Assembly: GCA_017405115.1 (NCBI GenBank)
Contig: JAFRBA010000043.1
Location: 8,831-72,830 of the forward strand
Direction of reading: 5' to 3'
Length of the DNA: 64,000 bases
DNA from: Kiritimatiellia bacterium
GTDB taxonomy: Bacteria; Verrucomicrobiota; Kiritimatiellia; RFP12; UBA1067
Positions 7,718 to 16,042 of this stretch are shown piece after piece. Made by a program: the position numbers and the translations under genes. Each line of letters opens with the position of its first letter. The stretch's first letter is position 1. The notes under the pieces were generated by a model that worked only from the letters and a program-made list of their open reading frames with translations, made no database searches and was not told the origin of the DNA.

Positions 7718-8878
7718 TCAAGCTTTAGTGCGGCGACGCCACTCCCGCATGCTGACGCCCGTCGCCGAGGCGAATATGTTCCTGAGGTGGTTCGCGTTGG
7801 GGAAGCCGCAGTCGCGCGAAATTGCGGCTATGGGGGCGTTGGTGGACAGAAGAAGGCGCTTGACGGCCGAGAGCTTGGCGCAGCGTATCGCATCCGACAC
7901 GGTTTCGTCGGAGAGTTCGCTGAAGCGCAGGTCCAGCAGGCGCCGCGAGACGCCCAGGTGCCCGGCCACGTCACCCGGAGTTATGCCGCTGGTGGCGTTG
8001 CGGCGAATGAACTCCTTCGCCCTCTCCACGAGCATCGCGGACGGGGCGAGCGGCATGGTCGTCTCTCGCGTCACGACCTTCATGCCTCCGCATAGCGTCG
8101 TGCTCGGCGCAGACGGCTTCTTCGCGCGCATCATGCGGTAGAGCTTGCCTGCGGCAAGTGCGCCTTCCCTGTAGTGGTCGGGGAGAATGCTGGACAGGCG
8201 CGGACGGAGTATGTTGCACACCAGTTCGTCGTTGTCGACCCCGAGCAGCGCCATGCGCTCAGGAATCAGCGCGCGCGGCGACGGCAGCGACTCGACGGCT
8301 GACTGCGCCAGGCGGTCGCTCGCCGCGAAGACGGCGACTGGCTTAGTCGCCGCGTCCACGGCCTCCGCCAGCGATTCGCCCGGCTCCAGGACCTTCGGCT
8401 TGATGCCGCGCCGGGCGAACGCGCTGGCAAAGCCCCTGCCGCGCATCTCGCTCCACAGGTCCGTCCGCCAGCTCGAGATGAAGATCGCCGACCTGAAGCG
8501 GCCAAGCCCATCGAGGTGCTCAGCCGCAAAAACGCCCACCTTGAAGTCGTCGATGTGCAGGAAGGCGATGTTGCTGTTTCTGCCCGGGAAGGGGTTTGGC
8601 CGGGAGCCTATGACGACGAGAGGGACGCTCGACATTGCGAGGAGACGCTCCGCCCCCGGCGCGCCGGGCTCTGCCGCGACCACCCCGGCTACGCCGTCGC
8701 GCAGCCAGCCCCTGACTGCCTTGGCCGTGAATTCGGCCGTCGACTGCACGATCCTTGGCCTCCAGTCGCCAAGGGGCGGGATGCTGTCGAAAAAACCCGA
8801 AAGGAATTCGCGCCGCGAAGACTTCGCCAGACTGACAACGACCACCACCTCCGCCGACTTCTGCTTTTTTGAGCTCAT
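7718..8878 (-). CDS. LacI/XylR-type sensor fused to AraC-type DNA-binding domain
   Basis: The protein has 386 residues from ATG 8878. The first two thirds form a periplasmic-binding-protein-like sensor (VVVVVSLAKSSRREFLSGFF...VPLVVIGSRPNPFPG...VAVFAASDRLAQSAVESL...MALLGVDNDELVC), and the last about 100 residues are an AraC-type double helix-turn-helix (ITPGDVAGHLGVSRRLLDL, then IAAISRDCGFPNANHLRNIF). This XylR-like order is known for sugar-responsive regulators and is common in Lentisphaerae/Kiritimatiellota. It is divergent from the glycan-degradation operon at 9072, with operator-like repeats between them, so it probably senses a sugar released by those enzymes. An upstream in-frame start at 8932 lies beyond the promoter and is rejected. 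Confidence 0.88.
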   Translation of the reverse strand: MSSKKQKSAEVVVVVSLAKSSRREFLSGFFDSIPPLGDWRPRIVQSTAEFTAKAVRGWLRDGVAGVVAAEPGAPGAERLLAMSSVPLVVIGSRPNPFPGRNSNIAFLHIDDFKVGVFAAEHLDGLGRFRSAIFISSWRTDLWSEMRGRGFASAFARRGIKPKVLEPGESLAEAVDAATKPVAVFAASDRLAQSAVESLPSPRALIPERMALLGVDNDELVCNILRPRLSSILPDHYREGALAAGKLYRMMRAKKPSAPSTTLCGGMKVVTRETTMPLAPSAMLVERAKEFIRRNATSGITPGDVAGHLGVSRRLLDLRFSELSDETVSDAIRCAKLSAVKRLLLSTNAPIAAISRDCGFPNANHLRNIFASATGVSMREWRRRTKA

Positions 8879-8887
8879 CGGCCGTGG

Positions 8888-8916
8888 ATTATAGCGGAAA
8901 GGCCGCGCGGAGTCAA
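8888..8916 (-). promoter_or_regulatory. Sigma70-type promoter of the regulator gene, leaderless
   Basis: On the minus strand TTGACT (8916-8911) is followed by a 17-bp spacer and a perfect TATAAT (8893-8888). The ATG at 8878 is only 9 nt beyond the -10 box, so transcription should begin 2-3 nt before the start codon or at it. Confidence 0.8.
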
Positions 8917-8921
8917 CGCCG

Positions 8922-8957
8922 ATTGCTTGCAAAGTGAGAAAACAATTGCGCGCAATT
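8922..8957. promoter_or_regulatory. Operator-like tandem sites between divergent promoters
   Basis: Two copies of ATTGC-NN-GCAA occur at 8922-8932 (ATTGCTTGCAA) and 8945-8955 (ATTGCGCGCAA), 23 bp apart, about two helical turns. The second sits in a perfect 14-bp palindrome AATTGCGCGCAATT (8944-8957). They lie between the regulator promoter and the operon promoter, where an AraC-type activator would bind. Confidence 0.6.
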
Positions 8958-8970
8958 TATGTTCGCGGGG

Positions 8971-9000
8971 TTGTTTTCAGCGTCGTGGATGTGCTATACT
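8971..9000 (+). promoter_or_regulatory. Promoter of the glycan-degradation operon
   Basis: TTGTTT (8971-8976), an 18-bp spacer and TATACT (8995-9000) face the operon. The leader to ATG 9072 is about 65 nt and ends with AAAGGAG (9061-9067). The weak -35 fits a promoter that needs an activator bound at 8922-8957. Confidence 0.6.
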
Positions 9001-9071
9001 TGCGCCATGCCCCATCACGGCACGGCCTTTTCGCGGCGGAAGGCAGGCCGGAATGAAACGAAAGGAGCCAA

Positions 9072-12000
9072 ATGAAAAGCATCATGACGCTGGCGCTGGC
9101 TGCCATGCCTTGCGCGCTCTTCGCGACGACGGTCGTCTACACTAACGCATACACGGATACGGCCCAGTGGGGCCACGAAGGCAACTGGACGAACTCGGCT
9201 GGCGAGGTCGTAGCGCTTGCGCCGACGAACGGCGAGGACATTGCGTTCGGCCCGCTGGAGAGCGTCGACGCCGAATGGACTCGCCGATGGGGGAGTGCGA
9301 ACGCCGATATATGGCCAAAGGTCACCATTTCGACGGGATTGGCAACTTCACTCGCGGCGTTCGTGTATCCGGCGGTCAATCCTGTCGTCGGCACGATTGG
9401 CGGCGAGGACACTGAGCGCTACACGATACGGCACACGGAGTACGGCCCCGCCAACAAGTCTTCTCAGCCGCCCGCCCGCACGATGACGATCGGCGACGCA
9501 TCTGGGTTTCTCGGGTTCTGGACGACCCAGTCGCCCAAGGCCACATTCAAGTTCCCCCAGGGCGGCGGCATGTCGGCCCTCTCGACAACCGCCCGTCCGT
9601 TCGTAAACGTGCCGACGGCAAACACCAAGGTCACAGTCGACAAGCTCTACGGATCTGGAGCGGTGAACAAGACCGGCGACGGCACACTTGCCGTGAATTC
9701 CTTCGGCGGCGGCGAGGTCAAGGTGTTCGTCGAGGCGGGAACCCTCGAGCTGACCGGCGAGGGCGAGACGACGCTTTCGGACCTTCTCGCACGCGCCGCC
9801 CTGCACCTCGACGCGAGCGACGACTCGACTCTCGTGAAGACTAACACCGACGCATACGGCGTGCAGGACGGATACACTCACGTGACCCGCTGGTACGACG
9901 TGCGCCGGAACGGCATGTACGCCGACAAGAGTTCATACTATAGCCCGAGCTCCGATACCACTGTCAGGATTCCCAACTGGCCGTACATCAGCACTGCGAC
10001 TTCAGACACGGGCCTTCCCCTGGTGGACTTCGGCCGATCCCGCGTCAACACGACGGACACCACGTCGCCGAGCAACTGCTGCATGCAACTGAGCAAGAAG
10101 CTGGCAGGCCGCGAATTCTTCGCCGTGTTGTCGCTTCCTGGCGGCGCCGGCGGCGCGAGCATCGCAGGCGACAGCGGCGGGCGACATCCGTTTATGTGCA
10201 TCTCGAACATGAGCTACCCGCAACGGCTTCTGTCTCACCAGTACTCGTGCCCCGGAGTGTGGAACGGCGACCTAGCCGTGAACGGCGTCAAGCGTCTCTG
10301 GAGCAATGTGTACGTCGGAACCGACGACTTCAAGGATGTGTTCGTCATAAGCTGTGCTTCGCTTGTTTCGTTCAACGTCGACCTTCTCGGCACCGACGAC
10401 TACCACAAGGAGCGTACCGGCAATGTGCGCTTCGGCGAGATACTCGTCTACACGAACATCCTCACGCACACCGAACGCGCGATGGTCAACGCCTACCTCA
10501 ACAGGCGCTGGCGCAAGGACGGCAGTGGCGGGAACCTCTCTGCCGCCGTGATGAAAAACTCGACCAAGATATCCGTGCCGGAGGGACGTACCGCGAAGGT
10601 CGGGGACGTCGCGCTCCTTGACACGTCCTCGTCGGGTAACCCGATTTCCGACAAGACGCTCCGCAAGGAGGGCGACGGAACGCTGGTTATCGGCCGCCTA
10701 CATCCGACGGACGCGAAGATCTCCGTTTCCGGGGGCAGCGTCGAGTTCGAGGCGCATGAAGCTGTTGAAACGTCCGCCCCGGCTGGCGACCCGATGCTGT
10801 GGTTCGACCCATGCAAGTCTTCATCGCTCGAAACGACCGACGACGGCGGCGTGGCAAAGGTGGATGTGTGGCACGATTGCCGCTCCGAATGCGCATCAAG
10901 CAGAAAGGCTACGGCCCAGGGCGGCACCAAGGCGTCCGTCTTGACCAACGCCTGCAACGGGCTGGACGCGGTCGACTTCGGGCCTGATGGGTCGAAAGGT
11001 TACCTGAGGTTCTCCGACGATACGTGCAGATATGCCAAGGCGGTGTTCATGGTGGCTAAGTTCACGAGCAACAACGCTCCCTGGATTGGCGGCTCGTCGA
11101 CAGACTTTCTCCATGCGCAAAACCAGATTCTCAACATCAACTACGCGCAGCAGTACACACCGGGCGCGATGTGGACGGTTGACGGAACGCCTACCGACCC
11201 GTGGACGCAAACGGTGACGTCGTACCATACTGTGAGGGAAGGTTACCATGTGCTAGGATTCAACTGCAGCGAGAATGCAGACGTGCTGAACATGGCGAGC
11301 GACAGAACCAACGGCGGCGGCGGCGTCATCCTCGGCGAAGTCCTGTACTACGACCGCGAGCTGACGCCGGCGGAGCGCCGCCAGACCGAGGCGTACTTGA
11401 TGAAGAAGTGGCTGAACAAAGACCACCCGGCAAACACGGTCCAGACGGTCGCCTCCATGACCGTGGCCGCCGGAGAGCCCATCAGGCTCGGCACGGACGG
11501 TCAGCTGACTATCGCCTCCATATCCGGCGGCGACGGCTCGCTCGAGAAGGACGGTTCGGGCGACGTCGTCGTAAATGCCGCAGTGCCGCTTTCAGGCGAT
11601 GTCGCCGTCAACGGCGGCTCGCTGACGATCCCAGGCGAGTTCGACTGGAATGCCGCCGCGCTGTACCGCTTCGACGCCTCCGACCTATCGACCCTCGTCA
11701 CGAACGACACCGTGAACGGCGTTACGCATGTCGTCTCCTGGAGCGACCCGCGCGGAAACGGCAAGACCGCGAACGCCTGCATAGACGCATCGCTTTCGCC
11801 GGCATACCCGACGCTCCAGACAGTCGAGACAAGGACTGGCGTCACGCGGACGGTCGTTGACTTCGGCGCGTTCAGCGAGTCTGGCGGCACGATCGACCCG
11901 ACCTCGGCAGCAATGAGGATGAACTGCACAAACGGAATACGCACAGCGTTCTGCATCTTCGCCGACGCGCATGACTCGAAGAGGGCGACGATATTTTCGA

Positions 12001-12785
12001 AGGTCAGCACATCGGAAGGTATTGCCCGCGGGTCGGATGGCTCGTTGTGCGCTGCAAGCGGCCAGTCGTCGCCCAAGTCATCTTCCGTTGCGAGAAACAG
12101 CTGGTACTTTCTCGACGGCGGCACTGTTAACGAGGGGAGGAACAAGGTGCCATCTGCCGGATACCATCTAGTCTGCGTAAACCTCCGCGACGACAGCTGG
12201 ACGGCAGAGAAGGTAAGTGCGTTCGCCAACCAGGACATGATCCACGCGGGAGGCATCTGTATCGGCGAGCAGGTGGCCTTCGGCAGGCAGCTTACCAGCA
12301 CAGAGCGAAACTTCGTCTCGGCCGTTCTAATGAAGAAGTGGTTTGGCTCGGGGACTCCTGCATGGACGACGACGGTGAGGTCGCTGTCGCTCGCGGACGG
12401 CGCGTCCCTCGACATGACGGGCTCGCACGCAAATCTGGTCATCACCAACTTCGCGGGCTCGGGCGGCGTCGGCGTGGCGTCTGCCAAGGTCGTCGATTCG
12501 CTGTCCTTCGAATGGCGCGCCGAGGACGACCACGACTCCGTCGCCTTCTCTGGATCTCTGACGATCGCCGACGGTGCGACCGTGTCCGTCTCGCTTGCCG
12601 ATGGCGCGAAGTTCGTGCCCGGCAGGCCGTACACGCTGGTGTCGGCAGGGGAACTCGATGTCGACGTCCCGACACTCGTGCTCGAGACCGACGTACCGCA
12701 GAAATACAGCCCCGGGCTGAGGAGAGTCGGTGACTCGCTTGTGCTCACATCTCTGAAGCAGGGATTCAACCTCATCGTCTGGTGA
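9072..12785 (+). CDS. Large secreted LamG-like / autotransporter-strand repeat protein
   Basis: This 1237-residue protein has a signal peptide (MKSIMTLALAAMPCALFAT). It contains three copies of a concanavalin/LamG-like module, about residues 239-478, 574-777 and 862-1088. Each opens with (L/Y)-x-(L/F)D-A/P-S-style text (LHLDASDDSTL, LWFDPCKSSSL, YRFDASDLSTL), soon followed by a VT-x-W-x-D-x-R-type strand. Each closes with a GE-(I/V/Q)-helix (AMVNAYLNRRWR, QTEAYLMKKWLN, FVSAVLMKKWFG). Linkers such as GDGTLAVNSFGGGEVKV and EKDGSGDVVVNAAVPLSGDV match autotransporter-associated beta-strand repeats. No PEP-CTERM tail or beta-barrel is seen. As first gene of the operon it may bind the glycan at the cell surface; that role is inference. 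Confidence 0.75.
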   Translation: MKSIMTLALAAMPCALFATTVVYTNAYTDTAQWGHEGNWTNSAGEVVALAPTNGEDIAFGPLESVDAEWTRRWGSANADIWPKVTISTGLATSLAAFVYPAVNPVVGTIGGEDTERYTIRHTEYGPANKSSQPPARTMTIGDASGFLGFWTTQSPKATFKFPQGGGMSALSTTARPFVNVPTANTKVTVDKLYGSGAVNKTGDGTLAVNSFGGGEVKVFVEAGTLELTGEGETTLSDLLARAALHLDASDDSTLVKTNTDAYGVQDGYTHVTRWYDVRRNGMYADKSSYYSPSSDTTVRIPNWPYISTATSDTGLPLVDFGRSRVNTTDTTSPSNCCMQLSKKLAGREFFAVLSLPGGAGGASIAGDSGGRHPFMCISNMSYPQRLLSHQYSCPGVWNGDLAVNGVKRLWSNVYVGTDDFKDVFVISCASLVSFNVDLLGTDDYHKERTGNVRFGEILVYTNILTHTERAMVNAYLNRRWRKDGSGGNLSAAVMKNSTKISVPEGRTAKVGDVALLDTSSSGNPISDKTLRKEGDGTLVIGRLHPTDAKISVSGGSVEFEAHEAVETSAPAGDPMLWFDPCKSSSLETTDDGGVAKVDVWHDCRSECASSRKATAQGGTKASVLTNACNGLDAVDFGPDGSKGYLRFSDDTCRYAKAVFMVAKFTSNNAPWIGGSSTDFLHAQNQILNINYAQQYTPGAMWTVDGTPTDPWTQTVTSYHTVREGYHVLGFNCSENADVLNMASDRTNGGGGVILGEVLYYDRELTPAERRQTEAYLMKKWLNKDHPANTVQTVASMTVAAGEPIRLGTDGQLTIASISGGDGSLEKDGSGDVVVNAAVPLSGDVAVNGGSLTIPGEFDWNAAALYRFDASDLSTLVTNDTVNGVTHVVSWSDPRGNGKTANACIDASLSPAYPTLQTVETRTGVTRTVVDFGAFSESGGTIDPTSAAMRMNCTNGIRTAFCIFADAHDSKRATIFSKVSTSEGIARGSDGSLCAASGQSSPKSSSVARNSWYFLDGGTVNEGRNKVPSAGYHLVCVNLRDDSWTAEKVSAFANQDMIHAGGICIGEQVAFGRQLTSTERNFVSAVLMKKWFGSGTPAWTTTVRSLSLADGASLDMTGSHANLVITNFAGSGGVGVASAKVVDSLSFEWRAEDDHDSVAFSGSLTIADGATVSVSLADGAKFVPGRPYTLVSAGELDVDVPTLVLETDVPQKYSPGLRRVGDSLVLTSLKQGFNLIVW

Positions 12786-12808
12786 AACGACAGAAAGGGA
12801 GTGTTTCC

Positions 12809-14248
12809 ATGAAGTTGGAACAGGACAGAAGGCAGTTTCTCAGGGGCGCGGCGCTGCTGGGCGCCGCAGCCGCGGCGGGCGGATGCGCGGGCACGAGGCT
12901 CGGCTTCGGCGGCGGCGGCTCGATGGCGGGCTTCCGCGTCCCGCCGATGGAGAGGATCAGGGTTGGCGTAGTAGGCTGCGGCGGCCGCGGCACGGGCGGG
13001 GTCAGGCGCTTCCGCCAGTTCGGCTGCGTGGAGGTGACGGCGCTCTGCGACACGGTGCAGGCGCAGCTGGACAAGTGCCAGGCGCTCCTCGTCGAGAAGG
13101 GCAGGCCGAAGGCGAAGGAGTTCACCGGCCCCGACGGCTACCGGGCGCTCTGCGAGTCGGGGCTATGCGACGTCGTCTACAACACGACGCCGATTGCAGT
13201 GCACCTCCGCGTCGCCCGCGCGGCGATGCTCGCGGGTTGCCACGTAATGACCGAGGTCGAGCTGACGCCCGGGCTGGAGGGCAACTGGGAGCTCGTGGAG
13301 CTTGCCGAGAAGACGCGCCGCCACTGCATGATGCTCGAAAACTGCTGCTACGGGGAGGACGAGCTGCTGATGTTCAACATGGCCCGCGGCGGCGTGCTGG
13401 GCGACATAACGCACGGCGAGGCGGGCTACATACACGACTGCCGCTCGCTGCGCTACCCCGCCGACGGGCAGAAGGACGACCCGTGGCGCCGCGCCGAGTA
13501 CGCCGCGCGCACGCGGATGCCGGGCAACGGCTACCCGACGCACGGGCTCGGCCCGCTTGCGCAGGCGATGAACGTGAACCGCGGCGATCGCTTCGAGTAC
13601 CTCGTCTCGATGTCCGCCCGCGGCGCCGGCCTCAGGGAGTACGCCGTAGGGCGCTTCGGCGCCGACAGCGTCTACGGGCGCGAGAGGTTCTTCACGACGG
13701 ACATGAACACGACGCTCATCCGCACGGCCATGGGCAACACGATCATGCTCCAGAACAACGAGGACACCCCGCGCGTCTACACGCGCATGAACCTGCTGCA
13801 GGGCTCCCGCGGCATAGTGCGCACGTATCCCCTGCGCATCGCGTTCTGCGACAAGGTAACCGACCACTTCTCGAAGTTCTTCGACGAGGCGAAGGTCGCG
13901 GAGGTCCGCGAGAAGTACGGCTCGAAGCTGTGGAAGAAGCTCGGCGCGTACGCGAAGAACCAGGGCCACGGCGGAATGGACTTCATGATGGACGCGCGCT
14001 GGATATACTGCCTGCACACGGGCCTTCCGCTCGACATCGACGTGTACGACTCGGCTACGTGGAGCGTCCTCGCCGGCCTCACGGAGGAGTCGGTCAACCG
14101 CAGGAGCGCGCCGGTGGACGTGCCGGACTTCACGCGCGGCGGGTGGAAGACCGCGAAGCCTCTGCCCGTCCTCGACATGGACGTCGCCAAGCTCGGCCTG
14201 GAGCGTTTCGGCGCGGCGGACAACGACAGCGAATACCGTAAACTGTAA
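12809..14248 (+). CDS. GH109-like glycosidase (Gfo/Idh/MocA fold), Tat-exported
   Basis: The protein has 479 residues. The N-terminus has a Tat signal (DRRQFLRGAALLG) ending in a possible lipobox (AGGC). A Rossmann fold follows with VGVVGCGGRGTGG for NAD binding. Family-specific blocks MMLENCCYGEDELL, GEAGYIHD, NGYPTHGLGPLAQAMNVNRG and EYLVSMSA match GH109 alpha-N-acetylgalactosaminidases, which use bound NAD+ in an oxidation-elimination mechanism and can remove blood group A GalNAc. Some GH109 members have other specificities, so the substrate is inferred. Start 12809 has AAAGGGAG 8 nt upstream; a GTG at 12782 overlapping the previous stop is less likely. Confidence 0.85.
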   Translation: MKLEQDRRQFLRGAALLGAAAAAGGCAGTRLGFGGGGSMAGFRVPPMERIRVGVVGCGGRGTGGVRRFRQFGCVEVTALCDTVQAQLDKCQALLVEKGRPKAKEFTGPDGYRALCESGLCDVVYNTTPIAVHLRVARAAMLAGCHVMTEVELTPGLEGNWELVELAEKTRRHCMMLENCCYGEDELLMFNMARGGVLGDITHGEAGYIHDCRSLRYPADGQKDDPWRRAEYAARTRMPGNGYPTHGLGPLAQAMNVNRGDRFEYLVSMSARGAGLREYAVGRFGADSVYGRERFFTTDMNTTLIRTAMGNTIMLQNNEDTPRVYTRMNLLQGSRGIVRTYPLRIAFCDKVTDHFSKFFDEAKVAEVREKYGSKLWKKLGAYAKNQGHGGMDFMMDARWIYCLHTGLPLDIDVYDSATWSVLAGLTEESVNRRSAPVDVPDFTRGGWKTAKPLPVLDMDVAKLGLERFGAADNDSEYRKL

Positions 14249-14264
14249 CTCCCGGAGGACATCA

Positions 14265-16016
14265 ATGAACTGCATGCACTCACTGCTTGCGGCACTGGCC
14301 GTCGCCGGATCCGCCGCACCGGCCGTAGCCGACATGCCGCTCCTGACGTTGCGGCTCGCGTGCAAGGAGGACCGGCTCGGCGAGATCATCGAGACGAACC
14401 TGCGCCATCCCGGCTCGTGCGACGAGTACTGGACGGGGTACCAGAACCCGTACTATTCGGACGCCAAGCTCGCGCGCGACATCGCCCGCATGGCCAGGAT
14501 GGGGCGTCGCTCCGCAGAGGCGGGTTTTCGCCCCGGCACCCAGCAGGGCTGCACTCTGGGCCACGGCTCCGCGCTCATCGGGGTCGACCGCAACCTCGCC
14601 CCGGAAGACCGGCTGCGGATCCCGGAGGACGCCTATGCCGTCGGGCGCGACGGGGCGCGGCTCGGCGACTACTGCGCCCGCTCGCCGTTCGTGCTCGAGA
14701 CCGAGGAGCGCTACATAGAGCGCGTCTGCCGCGACGGGAAACCGTCGTCGATCTGGCTCGACGACGACCTCCGCATCGGAATATGGAAGCCCGACGCCTG
14801 CTTCTGCGGCCGCTGCATCGCCGCCTTCAACGCGGAGACCGGGCGCTCGGTCACGCGGGAGGAGCTTGTGGGGCGGCTGTTCGGGTGTGGCGCCGTGGAC
14901 GCCATCCGCGGCGAATGGTTCGCGTTCAACGCGCGTTCGCTGGCCGGTTTCGCCGCTGCGGCGCGTCGCGGGGCCGACAGGGCGAACCCCGACGTCTTCC
15001 TTGCGCTGCAGACGTGCAGCTCGGCGCATTTCTACTCGGGGCTTGACAGGCGGCCAGCTCTCTGGGAGCTTTCGGGCCACGGGAGGCATCCGACGGGCGT
15101 CCGATGCGGCTCGGGCTACTACACGGAGGTGCTCGCTCCGCGCGACCTCGTGCGACGCCTCCAGCACGTCACTCGTGAGGCGGAACGCTGCCGTTCCTAT
15201 GGCGACTGGGTCGCCACGGTCACGTACGAGAACGACACGTACACCCACCAGGTGCTGAACAAGACGTGGGAGGCCAGCATGAAAGAAGACGCGCTCGCCC
15301 TTGCGGCGGGGTGCGACGCGGTCACGATGTACTGGTTCGACAGTTCCCGCGAGGAGCCGATGGAGTACTTCGACGAGTTCGCGGCGGGCTGCGCTGCATG
15401 GCGTCCGTACTTCGAACGGCTATCGTCCGTTTCGCGCCGCACGCGGATGGGCGGCGTCGCGAGGCGGGTGGCCGCGGGCTTCGAGAACGTCCTGCCCGGC
15501 GCCCTGCGCAGGCCGGCCGACCCGGCTGCGCGTTCGCTCGCCGTCAGCTACAGCCGCGAGCATCCCTGCGACCTGAAGCTCGCGCTCTACGGCATACCGG
15601 TTACGGTAGAGGAGGCGCAGCCCCAGGCGTTCTACGAACCGTCCGACGTGTGGTCCGGGACGGGCCACCAGAACAACCCGACGACGGCGGAGCTCGAGGC
15701 AATGCGCGACATGTTCGACGAGCGCTCCGGGGGCACGGTGCCGGTGCGGCTGGTGAAGACGCATCCGCTCGTCGTGTACCCGCGCGTCTCGGCCGAAGGC
15801 CGCCTCGTCGCGGCGACGTTCTTCAACTGCACGCTGGGGCGCGCGGCGAAGGTGCCCGTGCGCCTGCGCAGGCCGGGGGGCTCGCGGTTCACGTGGATGA
15901 GCGGCGCGGCAAAGCCGGTGGAGCTCAAGTCGGAGCCGGGCAGCCTGCCCGGCGAGCGCGTCGTGGTCCTGCCGGAGATCCCGGGCTTCGACCTCGGCAC
16001 GGTGTTCGTGGACTGA
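14265..16016 (+). CDS. Secreted TIM-barrel glycoside-hydrolase-like protein
   Basis: This 583-residue protein has a signal peptide (LLAALAVAGSAAPAVAD). Its layout recalls glycosidases with a beta/alpha barrel: SSIWLDDDLRIG with acidic residues, then a Cys cluster ACFCGRCIAAFNAETG that is frequent in hypothetical GH42-like or GHL-type barrels, later VATVTYENDTYTH and DAVTMYWFDSSREEPMEYF, and a beta-rich C-terminal region. I cannot assign a CAZy family with confidence. It lies 16 bp after the GH109 gene with GGAGG upstream, and its operon partners act on galactose and GalNAc linkages, so a role in the same glycan pathway is likely. The catalytic pair is not certain; Glu in TYEND and Asp in WLDDD are candidates. 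Confidence 0.6.
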   Translation: MNCMHSLLAALAVAGSAAPAVADMPLLTLRLACKEDRLGEIIETNLRHPGSCDEYWTGYQNPYYSDAKLARDIARMARMGRRSAEAGFRPGTQQGCTLGHGSALIGVDRNLAPEDRLRIPEDAYAVGRDGARLGDYCARSPFVLETEERYIERVCRDGKPSSIWLDDDLRIGIWKPDACFCGRCIAAFNAETGRSVTREELVGRLFGCGAVDAIRGEWFAFNARSLAGFAAAARRGADRANPDVFLALQTCSSAHFYSGLDRRPALWELSGHGRHPTGVRCGSGYYTEVLAPRDLVRRLQHVTREAERCRSYGDWVATVTYENDTYTHQVLNKTWEASMKEDALALAAGCDAVTMYWFDSSREEPMEYFDEFAAGCAAWRPYFERLSSVSRRTRMGGVARRVAAGFENVLPGALRRPADPAARSLAVSYSREHPCDLKLALYGIPVTVEEAQPQAFYEPSDVWSGTGHQNNPTTAELEAMRDMFDERSGGTVPVRLVKTHPLVVYPRVSAEGRLVAATFFNCTLGRAAKVPVRLRRPGGSRFTWMSGAAKPVELKSEPGSLPGERVVVLPEIPGFDLGTVFVD

Positions 16017-16042
16017 AGAAGAAGGCAGAGGTCAAAGTGGCG

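Noticed and set aside
9072..12785. PEP-CTERM or autotransporter barrel at the C-terminus of the LamG-like protein
   Set aside because: The C-terminus ends in a beta-strand region (SLVLTSLKQGFNLIVW) with no PEP motif, membrane helix plus basic tail, or barrel pattern.
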